Assembly: GCA_913061505.1 (NCBI GenBank)
Contig: CAJXSO010000023.1
Location: 1 to 41,724 of the forward strand
Source: an uncultured Lutimaribacter sp.
Lineage (GTDB): Bacteria; Pseudomonadota; Alphaproteobacteria; Rhodobacterales; Rhodobacteraceae
Length of the DNA: 41,724 nt
Reading direction: 5' to 3'
A model generated the notes under the pieces. It made no database searches. It worked only from the letters and a program-made list of their open reading frames with translations, and was not told the DNA's origin. Within the stretch, counting starts at the first letter, position 1. Each line of letters opens with the position of its first letter. Positions 17,188 through 25,838 of the stretch are shown here, piece by piece. The position numbers were made by a program, and so were the translations under genes.

Positions 17188-19629
17188 TCAGGCGCGGATG
17201 CGCTGGTTTTTCGGGTCCCACAGGGCGCCATCGGGCTGGACCACGGCGCTGTGGCGCTGGCCGTAAATTTCCACCTCGATTTCGGTGCCGGCGACAGCCA
17301 GATCGGCGCGCAGCATTCCCAAAGCCACCGAATGGTTTACGCGGTAGCCCCAGGCGCCGCTGGTGGTTTCCCCAACGATTTCGCCCTGATGCCACAGGGT
17401 AGACATATAGGGCGCGTCGCAATCGCCGGCCTGCACCTGCAACAGCACAAAGCGGCGGGTTGGCCCGGCCTCTTTTTCGGCCAGCATGGCGGCTTTGCCG
17501 GTAAATTCTGGTTTGGACCAATCAACAAACCGCTCAAGCCCGCCTTGCAAGATCGAGTAATCGGTCGATAGATCGCCTTTCCAGGCGCGATAGCCCTTTT
17601 CGATGCGCAAGGCGTTCAGCGCCCACATGCCAAAGGGCGTAACGCCGGCCTGGGCCAGCGCATCCCAGATCACAGGGGCCTGATCTGCGGGGCAGTGAAT
17701 TTCCCAGCCCAGCTCGCCGGCAAAAGACACGCGCATCAGCTGGCAGGGCACACCGCAAACATTGGCCGATTGTGCGCTGAGCCATGGCAGGGCCAGATCG
17801 CCATCGGTGAGCGGTGCCAGAATGGCGCGGGCCTGGGGGCCGGTCAGCAGCAGGCAGTCATGATCTGCGCTGAGATCGGTGATGGTGACGCCATCGGGGG
17901 CGCCTTGCAGCAAAACATCGCGATCGTGCCATTGCGCGGTGCCAGCGGTGATCAGCAAAAGCGCCTCGTCGCTTTCAGGGATCACCGACATTTCGGTAAG
18001 AATGCGCCCGCGGGTGTCTGGGAAATAGGCCAGGCCCACGCGGCCCGGCTGTGGCAGGCGCGAGCATGTCAGGCGATCGACATGGGCGCGCGCACCGGGG
18101 CCGGTAACCTTTAGCCGGGTAAAGCCCGAAATCGCAATAACGCCGGCATGGTCACGCACGGCTGCGCATTCTTCGGCGATGCGCGGCTGCCAAGGGCCGC
18201 TGCGCGCCCATGTTTGGGTGGCCTCTTCGCTGGTGTCATCGCCGGGCTTGGCAAAGTAATTGGCGCGTTCCCAGCCGTTATAGGCCCCAAACTGCGCCCC
18301 GGCCTGTTCCAGGCGGCTGTGTAGGGCCGATTGCTTGCGGTTTGGCGCGGCGGGCCAACGGTGCCATGGGAAATGCATGGCATATTCGTGGCCATAAACC
18401 TCGATGCCTTTTTCGATGCAATATTCGCGATCTGTGTAATCGGTGTAGCGGCGCGGATCGCATGACCACATATCCCATTCTGTCTGGCCTTCGGTGATCC
18501 ATTCGGCCAGCACCTTGCCCGCCCCACCGGCCTGCGCGATGCCAAAGGTGAAAACGCAGGCCTCAAAGGCATTGGGCACCCCGGGCATGGGCCCGAGCAG
18601 CGGCAGCCCATCGGGGGCATAGGGGATGGGCCCGTTGATAACCTTGCTGACACCGGCCTGCCCCAAAAGCGGCACGCGCGCCAGCGCATCTTCGATATAC
18701 CATTCCAGGCGATCCAGATCATCGGGGTAAAGCTGAAAGCTGAAATCTTCGGGCATCGGATCGCCCGGCTGCACCCAATGGGCGCGGCAGTTGCGCTCGT
18801 ATGGGCCCAGGTTAAAGCCGTTCTTTTCCTGGCGCAGGTAATACGAGCTGTCGACATCGCGCAAAAGTGGCAGTTTGCGCCCCGCCTGTGCCGACCAATC
18901 GCGCACGGCGTCGACCTCTTCAAACAGCAGATATTGATGCGACATCACCATCATCGGCACGGTGCGCCCGCCATAGGGCTTGAACCATTCGCCCACGCGT
19001 TGGGCGTAATAGCCTGCCGCGTTCACCACATAGTCGCAGCGGATCTCGCCCTGATCGGTTTGCACCACCCATTCGCCATTTTCGCGCCGCACGCCCGTGG
19101 CGGGGCAAAAGCGCAAGATGGTGGCGCCCATATCGCGGGCGCCCTTGGCCAGTGCCTGGGTCAGCTGGGCGGGATCGATATCGCCATCATTGGGGTCGTA
19201 TAGGGCGCCATGCAGATCGTGGGTTTCGATAAAGGGGTAGCGCGCCTTGATCTCGTCAAGGCCCAGAATATCCAGATCCATCCCCTGATAGCGGCCCATA
19301 CCCTTGGCGCGCTGAAACTCTTGCATGCGCTCGGCGCTATGGGCCAGGCGGATCGAGCCGGTGACGTGGTAATTCATCGGGTAATCCACCTTGGCACCCA
19401 GATCGCGATACAGCTCGGTGGAATAGCGCTGCATGTTCATCACCGACCACGAGGTGGAAAAGGTGGGCACGTTACCTGCGGCATGCCATGTGCTGCCTGC
19501 GGTCAATTCGTTTTTTTCCAGCAAAACGCAATCGGTCCAGCCGGCTTGGGCCAGATGATACAGGGCCGAAACCCCCACCGCACCGCCGCCGATAATGACC
19601 ACACGGGCCGTTGTTGGAAATGTGCTCAT
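17188..19629 (-). CDS. Dimethylglycine dehydrogenase-like flavoprotein
   Basis: An 813-residue protein with the same domain order as the 815-residue protein downstream: DAO domain (IIGGGAVGVS at 12-21), FAO_M and GcvT-like folate domain. His49 in GSTWHAAG is the probable covalent FAD site. SSYYLRQEKNGFNLGPYE closely follows the text of mammalian dimethylglycine dehydrogenase, as does DPNDGDIDP, so I assign dimethylglycine as the likely substrate and sarcosine as the product. The two flavoproteins are clearly diverged and not a recent duplication. GAGGGAGAG precedes the ATG at 19629, and only 12 bases separate it from the LysE gene. Confidence 0.88.
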   Translation of the reverse strand: MSTFPTTARVVIIGGGAVGVSALYHLAQAGWTDCVLLEKNELTAGSTWHAAGNVPTFSTSWSVMNMQRYSTELYRDLGAKVDYPMNYHVTGSIRLAHSAERMQEFQRAKGMGRYQGMDLDILGLDEIKARYPFIETHDLHGALYDPNDGDIDPAQLTQALAKGARDMGATILRFCPATGVRRENGEWVVQTDQGEIRCDYVVNAAGYYAQRVGEWFKPYGGRTVPMMVMSHQYLLFEEVDAVRDWSAQAGRKLPLLRDVDSSYYLRQEKNGFNLGPYERNCRAHWVQPGDPMPEDFSFQLYPDDLDRLEWYIEDALARVPLLGQAGVSKVINGPIPYAPDGLPLLGPMPGVPNAFEACVFTFGIAQAGGAGKVLAEWITEGQTEWDMWSCDPRRYTDYTDREYCIEKGIEVYGHEYAMHFPWHRWPAAPNRKQSALHSRLEQAGAQFGAYNGWERANYFAKPGDDTSEEATQTWARSGPWQPRIAEECAAVRDHAGVIAISGFTRLKVTGPGARAHVDRLTCSRLPQPGRVGLAYFPDTRGRILTEMSVIPESDEALLLITAGTAQWHDRDVLLQGAPDGVTITDLSADHDCLLLTGPQARAILAPLTDGDLALPWLSAQSANVCGVPCQLMRVSFAGELGWEIHCPADQAPVIWDALAQAGVTPFGMWALNALRIEKGYRAWKGDLSTDYSILQGGLERFVDWSKPEFTGKAAMLAEKEAGPTRRFVLLQVQAGDCDAPYMSTLWHQGEIVGETTSGAWGYRVNHSVALGMLRADLAVAGTEIEVEIYGQRHSAVVQPDGALWDPKNQRIRA

Positions 19630-19641
19630 GTTTTCTCTCCC

Positions 19642-20271
19642 TCAATCCAGAACAAGCCGGGCTGCCAGCCCGGCAAAGACGACAGCCGAGATCTTGCCCA
19701 GCCACCCAGCGGCACGCCCCAGCGCCTGCCCAAAAACACCTGCCGCCGCCCCATAGGCCGCGGTGATGAAAAACCCTGTGATGATAAATAGCGTGCCCAA
19801 GGCCAGAACCTGTGGCCAGACCGGGCCGATGGCCGGGTTGGCAAATTGCGGCAAGAAGGCCATCACAAACAGCGCAACCTTGGGGTTTAGCGCATTGGTG
19901 GTAAAGCCCCGCCACACCGCACGGCCCAGCCCGATAGTGGCGGTGCCGGCACTGGGGGCGGGGGCATGCCAGGCGGCCCATGCCAGCCACAGCAAATAGG
20001 CGCCACCTGCCCATCGAATAAGATCATAAGCCTTGGGGTGGGCCAATAGGGCCGCCGACAGGCCCAAACTGGCCAGCCCCACATGCAGCACCGCCCCCAG
20101 CGCCACGCCCGCCGCCGCCGCCACACCAACGCGCCAGCCGCCCGCCAGGCCACAGGCGCTGGCAAACATCACATCGGCGCCTGGGGTCAGGTTCAGCACA
20201 ATGCCCGCCAGAACGAATGTGCCGATCGTGGTGGCATCCATGGCCAGCAAACTGTGCAAAATCATGGCCAT
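19642..20271 (-). CDS. LysE/RhtB family amino-acid exporter
   Basis: An inner-membrane transporter of 209 residues with about six hydrophobic segments. The N-terminal signature LNLTPGADVMF is diagnostic for the LysE/RhtB translocators, which export amino acids or small amines. The ATG at 20271 overlaps the stop of the XRE-cupin gene by one base (TAATG), so translation is coupled. A second ATG two codons later is possible. Placed ahead of demethylating dehydrogenases, it may export glycine, methionine or a methylated intermediate when the pathway overflows; that is inference. Confidence 0.85.
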   Translation of the reverse strand: MAMILHSLLAMDATTIGTFVLAGIVLNLTPGADVMFASACGLAGGWRVGVAAAAGVALGAVLHVGLASLGLSAALLAHPKAYDLIRWAGGAYLLWLAWAAWHAPAPSAGTATIGLGRAVWRGFTTNALNPKVALFVMAFLPQFANPAIGPVWPQVLALGTLFIITGFFITAAYGAAAGVFGQALGRAAGWLGKISAVVFAGLAARLVLD

Positions 20272-20840
20272 TAATACACCGGGGGTGCGATTACCCAGAT
20301 CGCAACGGCGGGTGCATTGGTGGGGTTGGCCCAAGAAAACGGCTCGCCGCGAATGCGGAAACTATCGCCGGGCAGGATACGAAACGCATGGCCTGCAATG
20401 GTGATATCCAGCTGGCCAGACACCAAAAACCCCAGTTCCTGTGTGGGGCGGCTGGTGGGTTTTTTCAGCCGGCTATGGGGGGCAAAGGTGGAATGGACCA
20501 CCTCGAAATCATCGGTCAGGTCGGGCGAAAGCAGCTCTTCCACCAGCCCGGGTATGCGTGTGCCAATCGGGCGGCGGGCCGTGCGGCGCACCACATAGCC
20601 ACTTTCGTGCTGGGGGGCATCGGCCTGGGAAAACAGCAGCGATACAGGCACATCCAGCGCCCGTGCGATCCGGCGCAGATCCGCCACAGACAGCTGTGAC
20701 ATATCCCGCTCGACCTGGCTAAGCCAGCCCACCGAGCGCTGCAGCTGGCCTGCCAATTGCTGCAGCGTCAGGCCACGGGCGTGGCGCAGGCTGCGCAGGT
20801 CGGCACCCAAGATCGGGCTGGGGGGGGCGGTGGTTTCCAT
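20271..20840 (-). CDS. XRE-family regulator with cupin domain
   Basis: A 189-residue transcription regulator. The helix-turn-helix spans about residues 14-68 (LRSLRHARGLTLQQLA, then GWLSQVERD). A small cupin domain follows from about 115 to 185 (PTQELGFLVSGQLDITI, ILPGDSFRI). Such proteins sense a small metabolite with the cupin and often control amine or amino-acid catabolic genes next to them. It is the first gene of the minus-strand operon. The 80 bases before it hold four evenly spaced CGTGAAA half-sites, which argues for autoregulation. I see no good ribosome site before the ATG at 20840, so the mRNA may have little or no leader. Confidence 0.88.
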   Translation of the reverse strand: METTAPPSPILGADLRSLRHARGLTLQQLAGQLQRSVGWLSQVERDMSQLSVADLRRIARALDVPVSLLFSQADAPQHESGYVVRRTARRPIGTRIPGLVEELLSPDLTDDFEVVHSTFAPHSRLKKPTSRPTQELGFLVSGQLDITIAGHAFRILPGDSFRIRGEPFSWANPTNAPAVAIWVIAPPVY

Positions 20841-20852
20841 CGGGGCGAATCG

Positions 20853-20919
20853 CGTGAAAATTTTTGCTACTTTTTCACGATGAATCGTTTGCGTGAAAAT
20901 TCAAAGAAAAATTTCACGC
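20853..20919. promoter_or_regulatory. Two tandem palindromic operators before XRE-cupin gene
   Basis: CGTGAAAA (20853-20860) and TTTTCACG (20872-20879) form one palindrome; GCGTGAAA (20891-20898) and TTTCACGC (20912-20919) form another. The CGTGAAA half-sites start at 20853, 20873, 20892 and 20912, so they alternate in orientation every 19-20 bp. This spacing puts all four on one face of the helix. They lie 13-79 bases upstream of the regulator start and are very likely its own binding sites. Confidence 0.7.
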
Positions 20920-20968
20920 CCCTCAGGGGAAATTTCAGAAAACCTTTTTCGCCCAAGCCCAGGCAGCG

Positions 20969-21523
20969 TTACAGCGCCCAGCGCCTGACGGCGCGGGCCA
21001 GTCTTTGGCCAAAAAGATGGGCGGTGTGCAAATCGCCAGCACTGATCAGCTGGGTTTTGTCGCGCACAGAAACCGCGCCCAGCCCCAGCCACACGCCGCT
21101 TTGGTTCAGCCCCTCTTTTTCGGGGTCAACCGGCGCGCCGATTTGGTCTTGGCCCACCCAAACCATGCCATGCTGCATGGCAAATACCATCAGCTGCTGC
21201 AGGGTTTGCAATTTGTCGCCACCGCCGAAAATGGCCACGGTAAAGCCAGCGGCCAGCTTATCGGCCCAGCGCTGCTGTGCCCAAAGCGTGCCGGTCTGAT
21301 CCATGAAAGCTTTGAATTCGGCCGCGGCGCTGCCCATATATGTGGGCGTGCCCATAACGATGGCATCGGCTGCATCCAGCGCTTGCCAATCGGTTTCCGC
21401 GATCTGGGCAACATCGATCAGCCGGGCATTGCACTGGCCATCCCCCAGCCCCGCGGCAATTTCTTGCGCCAAGCGCCGGGTATGGCCCCGCCCCGAGAAA
21501 TAAGGGATTGCAACATTTCCCAT
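20969..21523 (-). CDS. Flavodoxin/NADPH-quinone reductase-like protein (WrbA type)
   Basis: A 184-residue flavodoxin-fold protein. The N-terminal IPYFSGRGHTRRLAQ is the FMN phosphate loop, GTPTYMGSAAAEFKAFMDQT and FGGGDKLQTLQQLM correspond to the later FMN contacts in WrbA-like proteins. These reduce quinones by two electrons or serve as electron carriers. Its ATG at 21523 follows directly on the stop of the GMC oxidoreductase (TGA-ATG with no gap), so the two are translationally coupled. It could accept electrons from, or protect against quinones formed by, that enzyme; this is inference. Confidence 0.8.
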   Translation of the reverse strand: MGNVAIPYFSGRGHTRRLAQEIAAGLGDGQCNARLIDVAQIAETDWQALDAADAIVMGTPTYMGSAAAEFKAFMDQTGTLWAQQRWADKLAAGFTVAIFGGGDKLQTLQQLMVFAMQHGMVWVGQDQIGAPVDPEKEGLNQSGVWLGLGAVSVRDKTQLISAGDLHTAHLFGQRLARAVRRWAL

Positions 21524-23110
21524 TCAGGCCACCCGCCCCAAAATCATGTCAGCGGCTTTCTCTGCGATCATGATGGTGGGCGAATTGGTGTTGCCGCTGG
21601 TGATGGTGGGCATCACGCTGGCATCGACCACCCGCAGCCCCTGCAGGCCACGCAGGCGCAGCTGGGCATCAAGCGGGGCTGTGGCATCTGCGCCCATGCG
21701 CACGGTGCCTACGGGGTGGAAAATGGTGGTGCCGATATCGCCTGCAGCGCGGGCCAGATCCGCCGGATCATCGCTGTCGATGCCGGGTTTCATCTCGACC
21801 GGGGCATATTTGGCCATGGCCGATTGCGCCATGATCGCACGCGCCTGGCGAATGGCATCGACGGCAACGCGCCTGTCTCCTTCGGTGCTGAGATAGTTGG
21901 GGGCGATCAGCGGCGCATCTTCGGGGTTGGCCGATGCGATCTGCACGCTGCCGCGGCTTTCGGGGCGCAGATTGCACACGCTGGCGGTGATGGCCGGGAA
22001 ATCATGCAAAGGCTGGCCAAATGCCTCGAGCGACAGCGGCTGCACGTGATATTCCAGATCGGGCGAGGCCAGCCCCGGGCGCGAATGCGAAAACGCGCCC
22101 AGCTGGCTGGGGGCCATCGACATGGGCCCCGACCGCGACCACAGATATTCCAACCCAATACGCGCCTTGCCAAGCAGGCTATTGGCCAGCGTGTTCAGCG
22201 TTTTGGCCCCCTCTAGCCGCCAGGCGCAGCGCAGTTGCAAATGGTCTTGCAGGTTGGCGCCGATGCCGGCCATTTCATGTTGCACGCCAATACCGTGGCG
22301 CTGCAACAATGCGCCCGGGCCAATGCCGCTTAGCTGCAATATCTGCGGCGAGCCGATGGCACCTGCGCATAGCAGCACCTCGGCCCGGGCGTGGGCGGTT
22401 TTAATCGTGCCACCATGGCGATATTCGACACCGACAACCTTTTTGCCCTCCAGCAGCAGCCGGTTGGTATGGGCCTGCGTCAGCACCTGCAGGCTGTCGG
22501 TATTGGCGGTGCGCAAAAATGCCTTGGCGGTGTTCATGCGCCACCCGCCGCGCTGGTTTACCTTGAAATAGCCCACGCCCTCGTTGTTGCCGGTGTTGAA
22601 ATCCAGGCTTTCGGGCAGGCCCCATTGCATGGCGGCGGCCTTCCAATCATCTAGCAAATCCCAGTGCAGGCGCTGGTTTTCCACCCGCCACTCACCGCCC
22701 GCGCCATGGAGCGGGCTTTCGCCATCGACATAATCTTCGGATTTTCGGAAATAGGGCAGCACATCATCCCAGCCCCAGCCCGGCAGGCCCGATTGGCGCC
22801 AGCCGTCGTAATCATTGGCCTGACCGCGCAGATAGAGCATGCCGTTGATCGACGAACAGCCCCCCAGCCCCTTGCCCCGCGGGTAAAGCAGGCTGCGCCC
22901 GTTCAGCCCGGGTTCGGCCTGGGTGCGCATGCACCAATCGGTGCGGGGGTTTCCGATGCAGTAAAGATAGCCCATCGGGATGTGGATCCAGTGGTAGTTA
23001 TCTTTTCCACCCGCCTCGAGCAGCAGCACTTTGTGCCCCGCCTCAGACAGCCGTTTTGCCAGCACGCAGCCCGCACTGCCCGCCCCAATGATGATGTAAT
23101 CATGTTCCAT
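21524..23110 (-). CDS. GMC family oxidoreductase (choline dehydrogenase-like)
   Basis: A 528-residue glucose-methanol-choline oxidoreductase. The FAD motif IIIGAGSAGCVLAKRL is at 6-21. The C-terminal catalytic pair is His465 in HPVGTVRMG and Asn509 in SGNTNSPT, as in choline dehydrogenase. It oxidises a primary alcohol to the aldehyde with electrons passed to quinone or another acceptor. The nearby betaine-demethylation genes make choline a tempting substrate, but no betaine aldehyde dehydrogenase is next to it and related enzymes act on other alcohols. I chose the ATG at 23110, preceded by a G-rich stretch; the frame continues to a GTG at 23146 without a ribosome site. Confidence 0.85.
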   Translation of the reverse strand: MEHDYIIIGAGSAGCVLAKRLSEAGHKVLLLEAGGKDNYHWIHIPMGYLYCIGNPRTDWCMRTQAEPGLNGRSLLYPRGKGLGGCSSINGMLYLRGQANDYDGWRQSGLPGWGWDDVLPYFRKSEDYVDGESPLHGAGGEWRVENQRLHWDLLDDWKAAAMQWGLPESLDFNTGNNEGVGYFKVNQRGGWRMNTAKAFLRTANTDSLQVLTQAHTNRLLLEGKKVVGVEYRHGGTIKTAHARAEVLLCAGAIGSPQILQLSGIGPGALLQRHGIGVQHEMAGIGANLQDHLQLRCAWRLEGAKTLNTLANSLLGKARIGLEYLWSRSGPMSMAPSQLGAFSHSRPGLASPDLEYHVQPLSLEAFGQPLHDFPAITASVCNLRPESRGSVQIASANPEDAPLIAPNYLSTEGDRRVAVDAIRQARAIMAQSAMAKYAPVEMKPGIDSDDPADLARAAGDIGTTIFHPVGTVRMGADATAPLDAQLRLRGLQGLRVVDASVMPTITSGNTNSPTIMIAEKAADMILGRVA

Positions 23111-23188
23111 GGCGGCGCCCCCCCGTTGCCCTGGTTTTTTTGCCACTGTTCAACAAAGCGGCCCAAGGTGCAATGCACCCTGGCCCGG

Positions 23189-23647
23189 CTACAAAGGCAG
23201 GGCTGTGGTTTTGAACACCGTGCGCAAAGCGAACGAGGATTGCATCTGCGCCACCCCCGGCAAGCGGGCCAGGTGCTGGCGGTGGATGCGGGCGAAATCT
23301 TCGGTGTTTTCGGCCACCACTTTCAAAATGTAATCAGCCGAGCCTGCCATCAGGTGGCATTCCAGCACATCGGGAATGCGCGCCACGGCTTTTTCAAAGG
23401 CGTCCAGCACCTCGTCTGCCTGGCCCTGCAGGGTGATTTCCACAAAAACGGTTGTCGGCACGCCCAGTTTGCGCGGATCCAGCAGCGCCACGTAATCGCG
23501 GATATAGCCATCGCTTTCCAGCCGCTGCACCCTGCGGTGGCAGGCCGAGGGTGACAGGTTGACCGCCTCGCTAAGATCCGCGTTCGAGATACGCCCGCGT
23601 TTTTGCAGCACACCCAAAATCCTGATATCTGTCGGGTCTAGCGCCAT
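23189..23647 (-). CDS. Lrp/AsnC family regulator
   Basis: A 152-residue Lrp-type regulator. The N-terminal winged helix-turn-helix includes ISNADLSEAVNLSPSACHRR (about 20-39) and is followed by an RAM ligand-binding domain (VFVEITLQGQ, ECHLMAGSADYILKV). It is divergent from alanine dehydrogenase, the classic arrangement for an AldR-like activator that responds to alanine. GAAGGAAG lies upstream of the ATG at 23647; the open frame further upstream runs back through the promoter region and is not used. A candidate site for it lies between the two genes. Confidence 0.9.
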   Translation of the reverse strand: MALDPTDIRILGVLQKRGRISNADLSEAVNLSPSACHRRVQRLESDGYIRDYVALLDPRKLGVPTTVFVEITLQGQADEVLDAFEKAVARIPDVLECHLMAGSADYILKVVAENTEDFARIHRQHLARLPGVAQMQSSFALRTVFKTTALPL

Positions 23648-23680
23648 TTTCGTAGCTTCCTTCGATAATCTGCAGCTTAT

Positions 23681-23706
23681 GCGCTGGAATATTTCAAAAT
23701 ATGCGC
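23681..23706. promoter_or_regulatory. Dyad in Lrp/alanine dehydrogenase intergenic region
   Basis: ATATTT (23689-23694) and AAATAT (23697-23702) make an AT-rich palindrome, with GCGC on each flank (23681-23684 and 23703-23706). It lies in the 139-bp divergent gap and is a fair candidate for binding by the Lrp-type protein. Lrp sites are degenerate, so the assignment is tentative. Confidence 0.4.
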
Positions 23707-23786
23707 ATTTGGCAGGCGAAATTTCAAGGCAATTGCACGCGCCTTGGGCAATGCTTTGGCCATGTCCCAAACGGAGGAGCGGGAAA

Positions 23787-24905
23787 ATGAAAATCGGTTG
23801 CCCCAAAGAGATCAAGCCACAGGAGTTTCGCGTAGGCATCACCCCTGCAGCGGCCCACGAGGCGGTGGCGCATGGCCACGAGGTGGTTATGGAAACCGGC
23901 GCTGGCGCTGGTGCCGGGTTTGACGATGCGGCCTATCTGGCAGCGGGCGCGCGCATTGTGGGCAGCGCGGCCGAGGTTTTCGCCCAGGCCGATATGATCG
24001 TGAAGGTGAAAGAGCCACAGCCCGCCGAGCGCAAGATGCTGCGCGAGGGGCAAGTGCTGTTTACCTACCTACATCTCGCGCCCGACCCCGAGCAAACCCA
24101 CGATCTGCTGGCCTCTGGTGCCACCTGCATTGCCTATGAAACCGTCACCGACGATCGCGGCGGCCTGCCCTTGCTGGCGCCCATGTCCGAGGTGGCGGGC
24201 CGCCTGGCGCCGCAGGTTGGCGCCTGGACGCTGCAAAAGGCCAATGGCGGGCGCGGCGTGTTGATGGGCGGCGTGCCCGGTGTGGGCCCGGCCAAAGTGG
24301 TGGTGATTGGCGGCGGCGTTGTGGGCACCCATGCCGCCAAAGTGGCCGCTGGCATGGGCGCTGATGTAACGGTGCTTGACCGCTCGTTGGCGCGGCTGCG
24401 CTATCTTGACGATGTGTTTGGCGGCCAGTTCAAAAACCAATATTCCACCGCTGCTGCCACCGCCCAGCTGGTGCGCGAGGCCGATATGGTGGTGGGCGCG
24501 GTGCTGATCCCGGGGGCGGCTGCGCCCAAGCTGGTATCGCGCGCGCAATTGGCCGATATGAAACCGGGCGCCGTGCTGGTGGATGTGGCCATCGACCAGG
24601 GCGGGTGTTTTGAAACATCGCGCGCCACCACCCATGCCGACCCGATATATGATGTTGACGGGATCATGCATTATTGCGTGGCCAATATGCCGGGGGCGGT
24701 TGCGCGCACCTCGACCATTGCGCTGGGCAATGCCACGCTGCCCTTTATGCTGGCTTTGGCAGATAAGGGCTGGCGCCAGGCCTGTGCAGATGATCCGCAT
24801 TTGCTGAACGGGTTGAACGTGCATGCCGGCAAGCTGACATATTTTGCCGTGGGGCAGGCCTTGGGGCTGGATGTGATCTCGCCGCAACTGGCCATAAAGG
24901 GCTAA
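23787..24905 (+). CDS. ald: Alanine dehydrogenase
   Basis: A 372-residue NAD-dependent alanine dehydrogenase that interconverts L-alanine with pyruvate and ammonia. Arg15 (FRVG), Lys75 (VKVKEPQ) and His96 (YLHLAPD) fall at the same numbers as the substrate-binding and catalytic residues of characterised enzymes. The Rossmann motif GGGVVGTHAAK and the segment NMPGAVARTST are also diagnostic. Length matches the family. GGAGGAGCGGG precedes the ATG at 23787. It is controlled in all likelihood by the divergent Lrp-type gene. It supplies ammonia and pyruvate when alanine is a nutrient. Confidence 0.95.
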   Translation: MKIGCPKEIKPQEFRVGITPAAAHEAVAHGHEVVMETGAGAGAGFDDAAYLAAGARIVGSAAEVFAQADMIVKVKEPQPAERKMLREGQVLFTYLHLAPDPEQTHDLLASGATCIAYETVTDDRGGLPLLAPMSEVAGRLAPQVGAWTLQKANGGRGVLMGGVPGVGPAKVVVIGGGVVGTHAAKVAAGMGADVTVLDRSLARLRYLDDVFGGQFKNQYSTAAATAQLVREADMVVGAVLIPGAAAPKLVSRAQLADMKPGAVLVDVAIDQGGCFETSRATTHADPIYDVDGIMHYCVANMPGAVARTSTIALGNATLPFMLALADKGWRQACADDPHLLNGLNVHAGKLTYFAVGQALGLDVISPQLAIKG

Positions 24906-24917
24906 GTGCCGCATGTG

Positions 24918-24939
24918 GGCAGGCGGGGCACCGCCTGCC
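24918..24939. terminator. Hairpin between ald and the CDF gene
   Basis: GGCAGGCGG (24918-24926) and CCGCCTGCC (24931-24939) form a nine-pair stem with a four-base loop between two convergent genes. No T tract follows on either strand. The position suggests a shared transcription stop, perhaps aided by Rho. Confidence 0.5.
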
Positions 24940-24950
24940 TGCCGCAGGCC

Positions 24951-25838
24951 CTAAATCACCACAATGCCGCTGTGTTTGGCTTTGTGGTCTGGCTCGACGT
25001 GAATTGTGACCACACTGTCGCTGATGGCGGCTTTCACGGCGGCCTCGATGCGGTCGCAAATATCGTGGGCGGCATCCACCGACATATCTGCCGGCACAAC
25101 CAGGTGAAACTCGACAAATGTGGCACGCCCGGCGTGGCGGGCGCGCAGGTCGTGCGCCTCGACCGCGCCCTCGCCATAGGCCGAGATAATGCCCCGCAGC
25201 TGTTCCAGCACCTCTTCGGGCACGCTTTCATCCATCAAACCGCCGACCGAGCTGCGCACAACCTGCCAGCCCGACCACAAGATATTCAGCGCCACCAAAG
25301 CCGCCAATGCGGCGTCAAGCCATAGCCAGCCCGTTAAAATCGCGGCCCCCAACCCCATGGTTACCCCTACAGAGGAAACAACATCGCTCAGCAAATGGCG
25401 CCCATCGGCCACCAACGCGGGCGAGCGCAGCGCGCGCCCCTGACGGATCAGAACAAAACACCACACACCGTTCAGCACGCTGGCCAGCAGGTTCACCGCC
25501 AAGCCCGGCCAGGGGGCGGTAAAGCTGGGCGGGTTGCCCCAGCTGGTGGCGGCGGCGTGCAAAATCAAAAGGGCTGCGATGATAATCATCACCCCCTCTA
25601 GCACGGCGCTGAAATATTCTGCCTTGTGGTGCCCATAGGGGTGATCGGCATCGGCAGGGCGGGCGGCATAGCGCACCGCCAACAGCGCCGCCAAGGCAGT
25701 GGCCACGTTGACCGTGCTTTCCAGCGCATCGGAATATAAGGCCACCGAGCCGGTCAGCTGCCATGCTAATAGTTTGATGGCCAGCACAACCAGCCCCACA
25801 ATGACACTGCCAATGGCAATTTTCATCGTTTGTGGCAC
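24951..25838 (-). CDS. Cation diffusion facilitator transporter
   Basis: An inner-membrane metal/proton antiporter of about 295 residues with roughly six transmembrane helices in the first 200 residues and a cytoplasmic C-terminal domain. GSVALYSDALES supplies the metal-site Asp37, and HPYGHHKAEYFS (from residue 66) is the histidine-rich helix seen in zinc, iron or cobalt exporters. The second metal pair is near HLLSDVVSS. The specific metal cannot be read reliably. I prefer a GTG start at 25838 because AAAAGGAC lies eight bases upstream and the length then matches relatives; an ATG at 25826 is the alternative. It converges on ald. Confidence 0.82.
   Translation of the reverse strand: MPQTMKIAIGSVIVGLVVLAIKLLAWQLTGSVALYSDALESTVNVATALAALLAVRYAARPADADHPYGHHKAEYFSAVLEGVMIIIAALLILHAAATSWGNPPSFTAPWPGLAVNLLASVLNGVWCFVLIRQGRALRSPALVADGRHLLSDVVSSVGVTMGLGAAILTGWLWLDAALAALVALNILWSGWQVVRSSVGGLMDESVPEEVLEQLRGIISAYGEGAVEAHDLRARHAGRATFVEFHLVVPADMSVDAAHDICDRIEAAVKAAISDSVVTIHVEPDHKAKHSGIVVI

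Noticed and set aside
13696-19629. Recent tandem duplication of the two 800-residue flavoproteins
   Set aside because: They share domain order and the covalent-FAD motif but differ along most of their length, and each resembles a different mammalian enzyme.
21005-22216. Plus-strand open frame of 403 codons opposite the flavodoxin and GMC genes
   Set aside because: It spans two real minus-strand genes and their junction, has shadow composition and no family motif.
22664-23554. Plus-strand open frame of 296 codons opposite the GMC and Lrp genes
   Set aside because: It spans two genes with full motif sets on the other strand and shows no domain.
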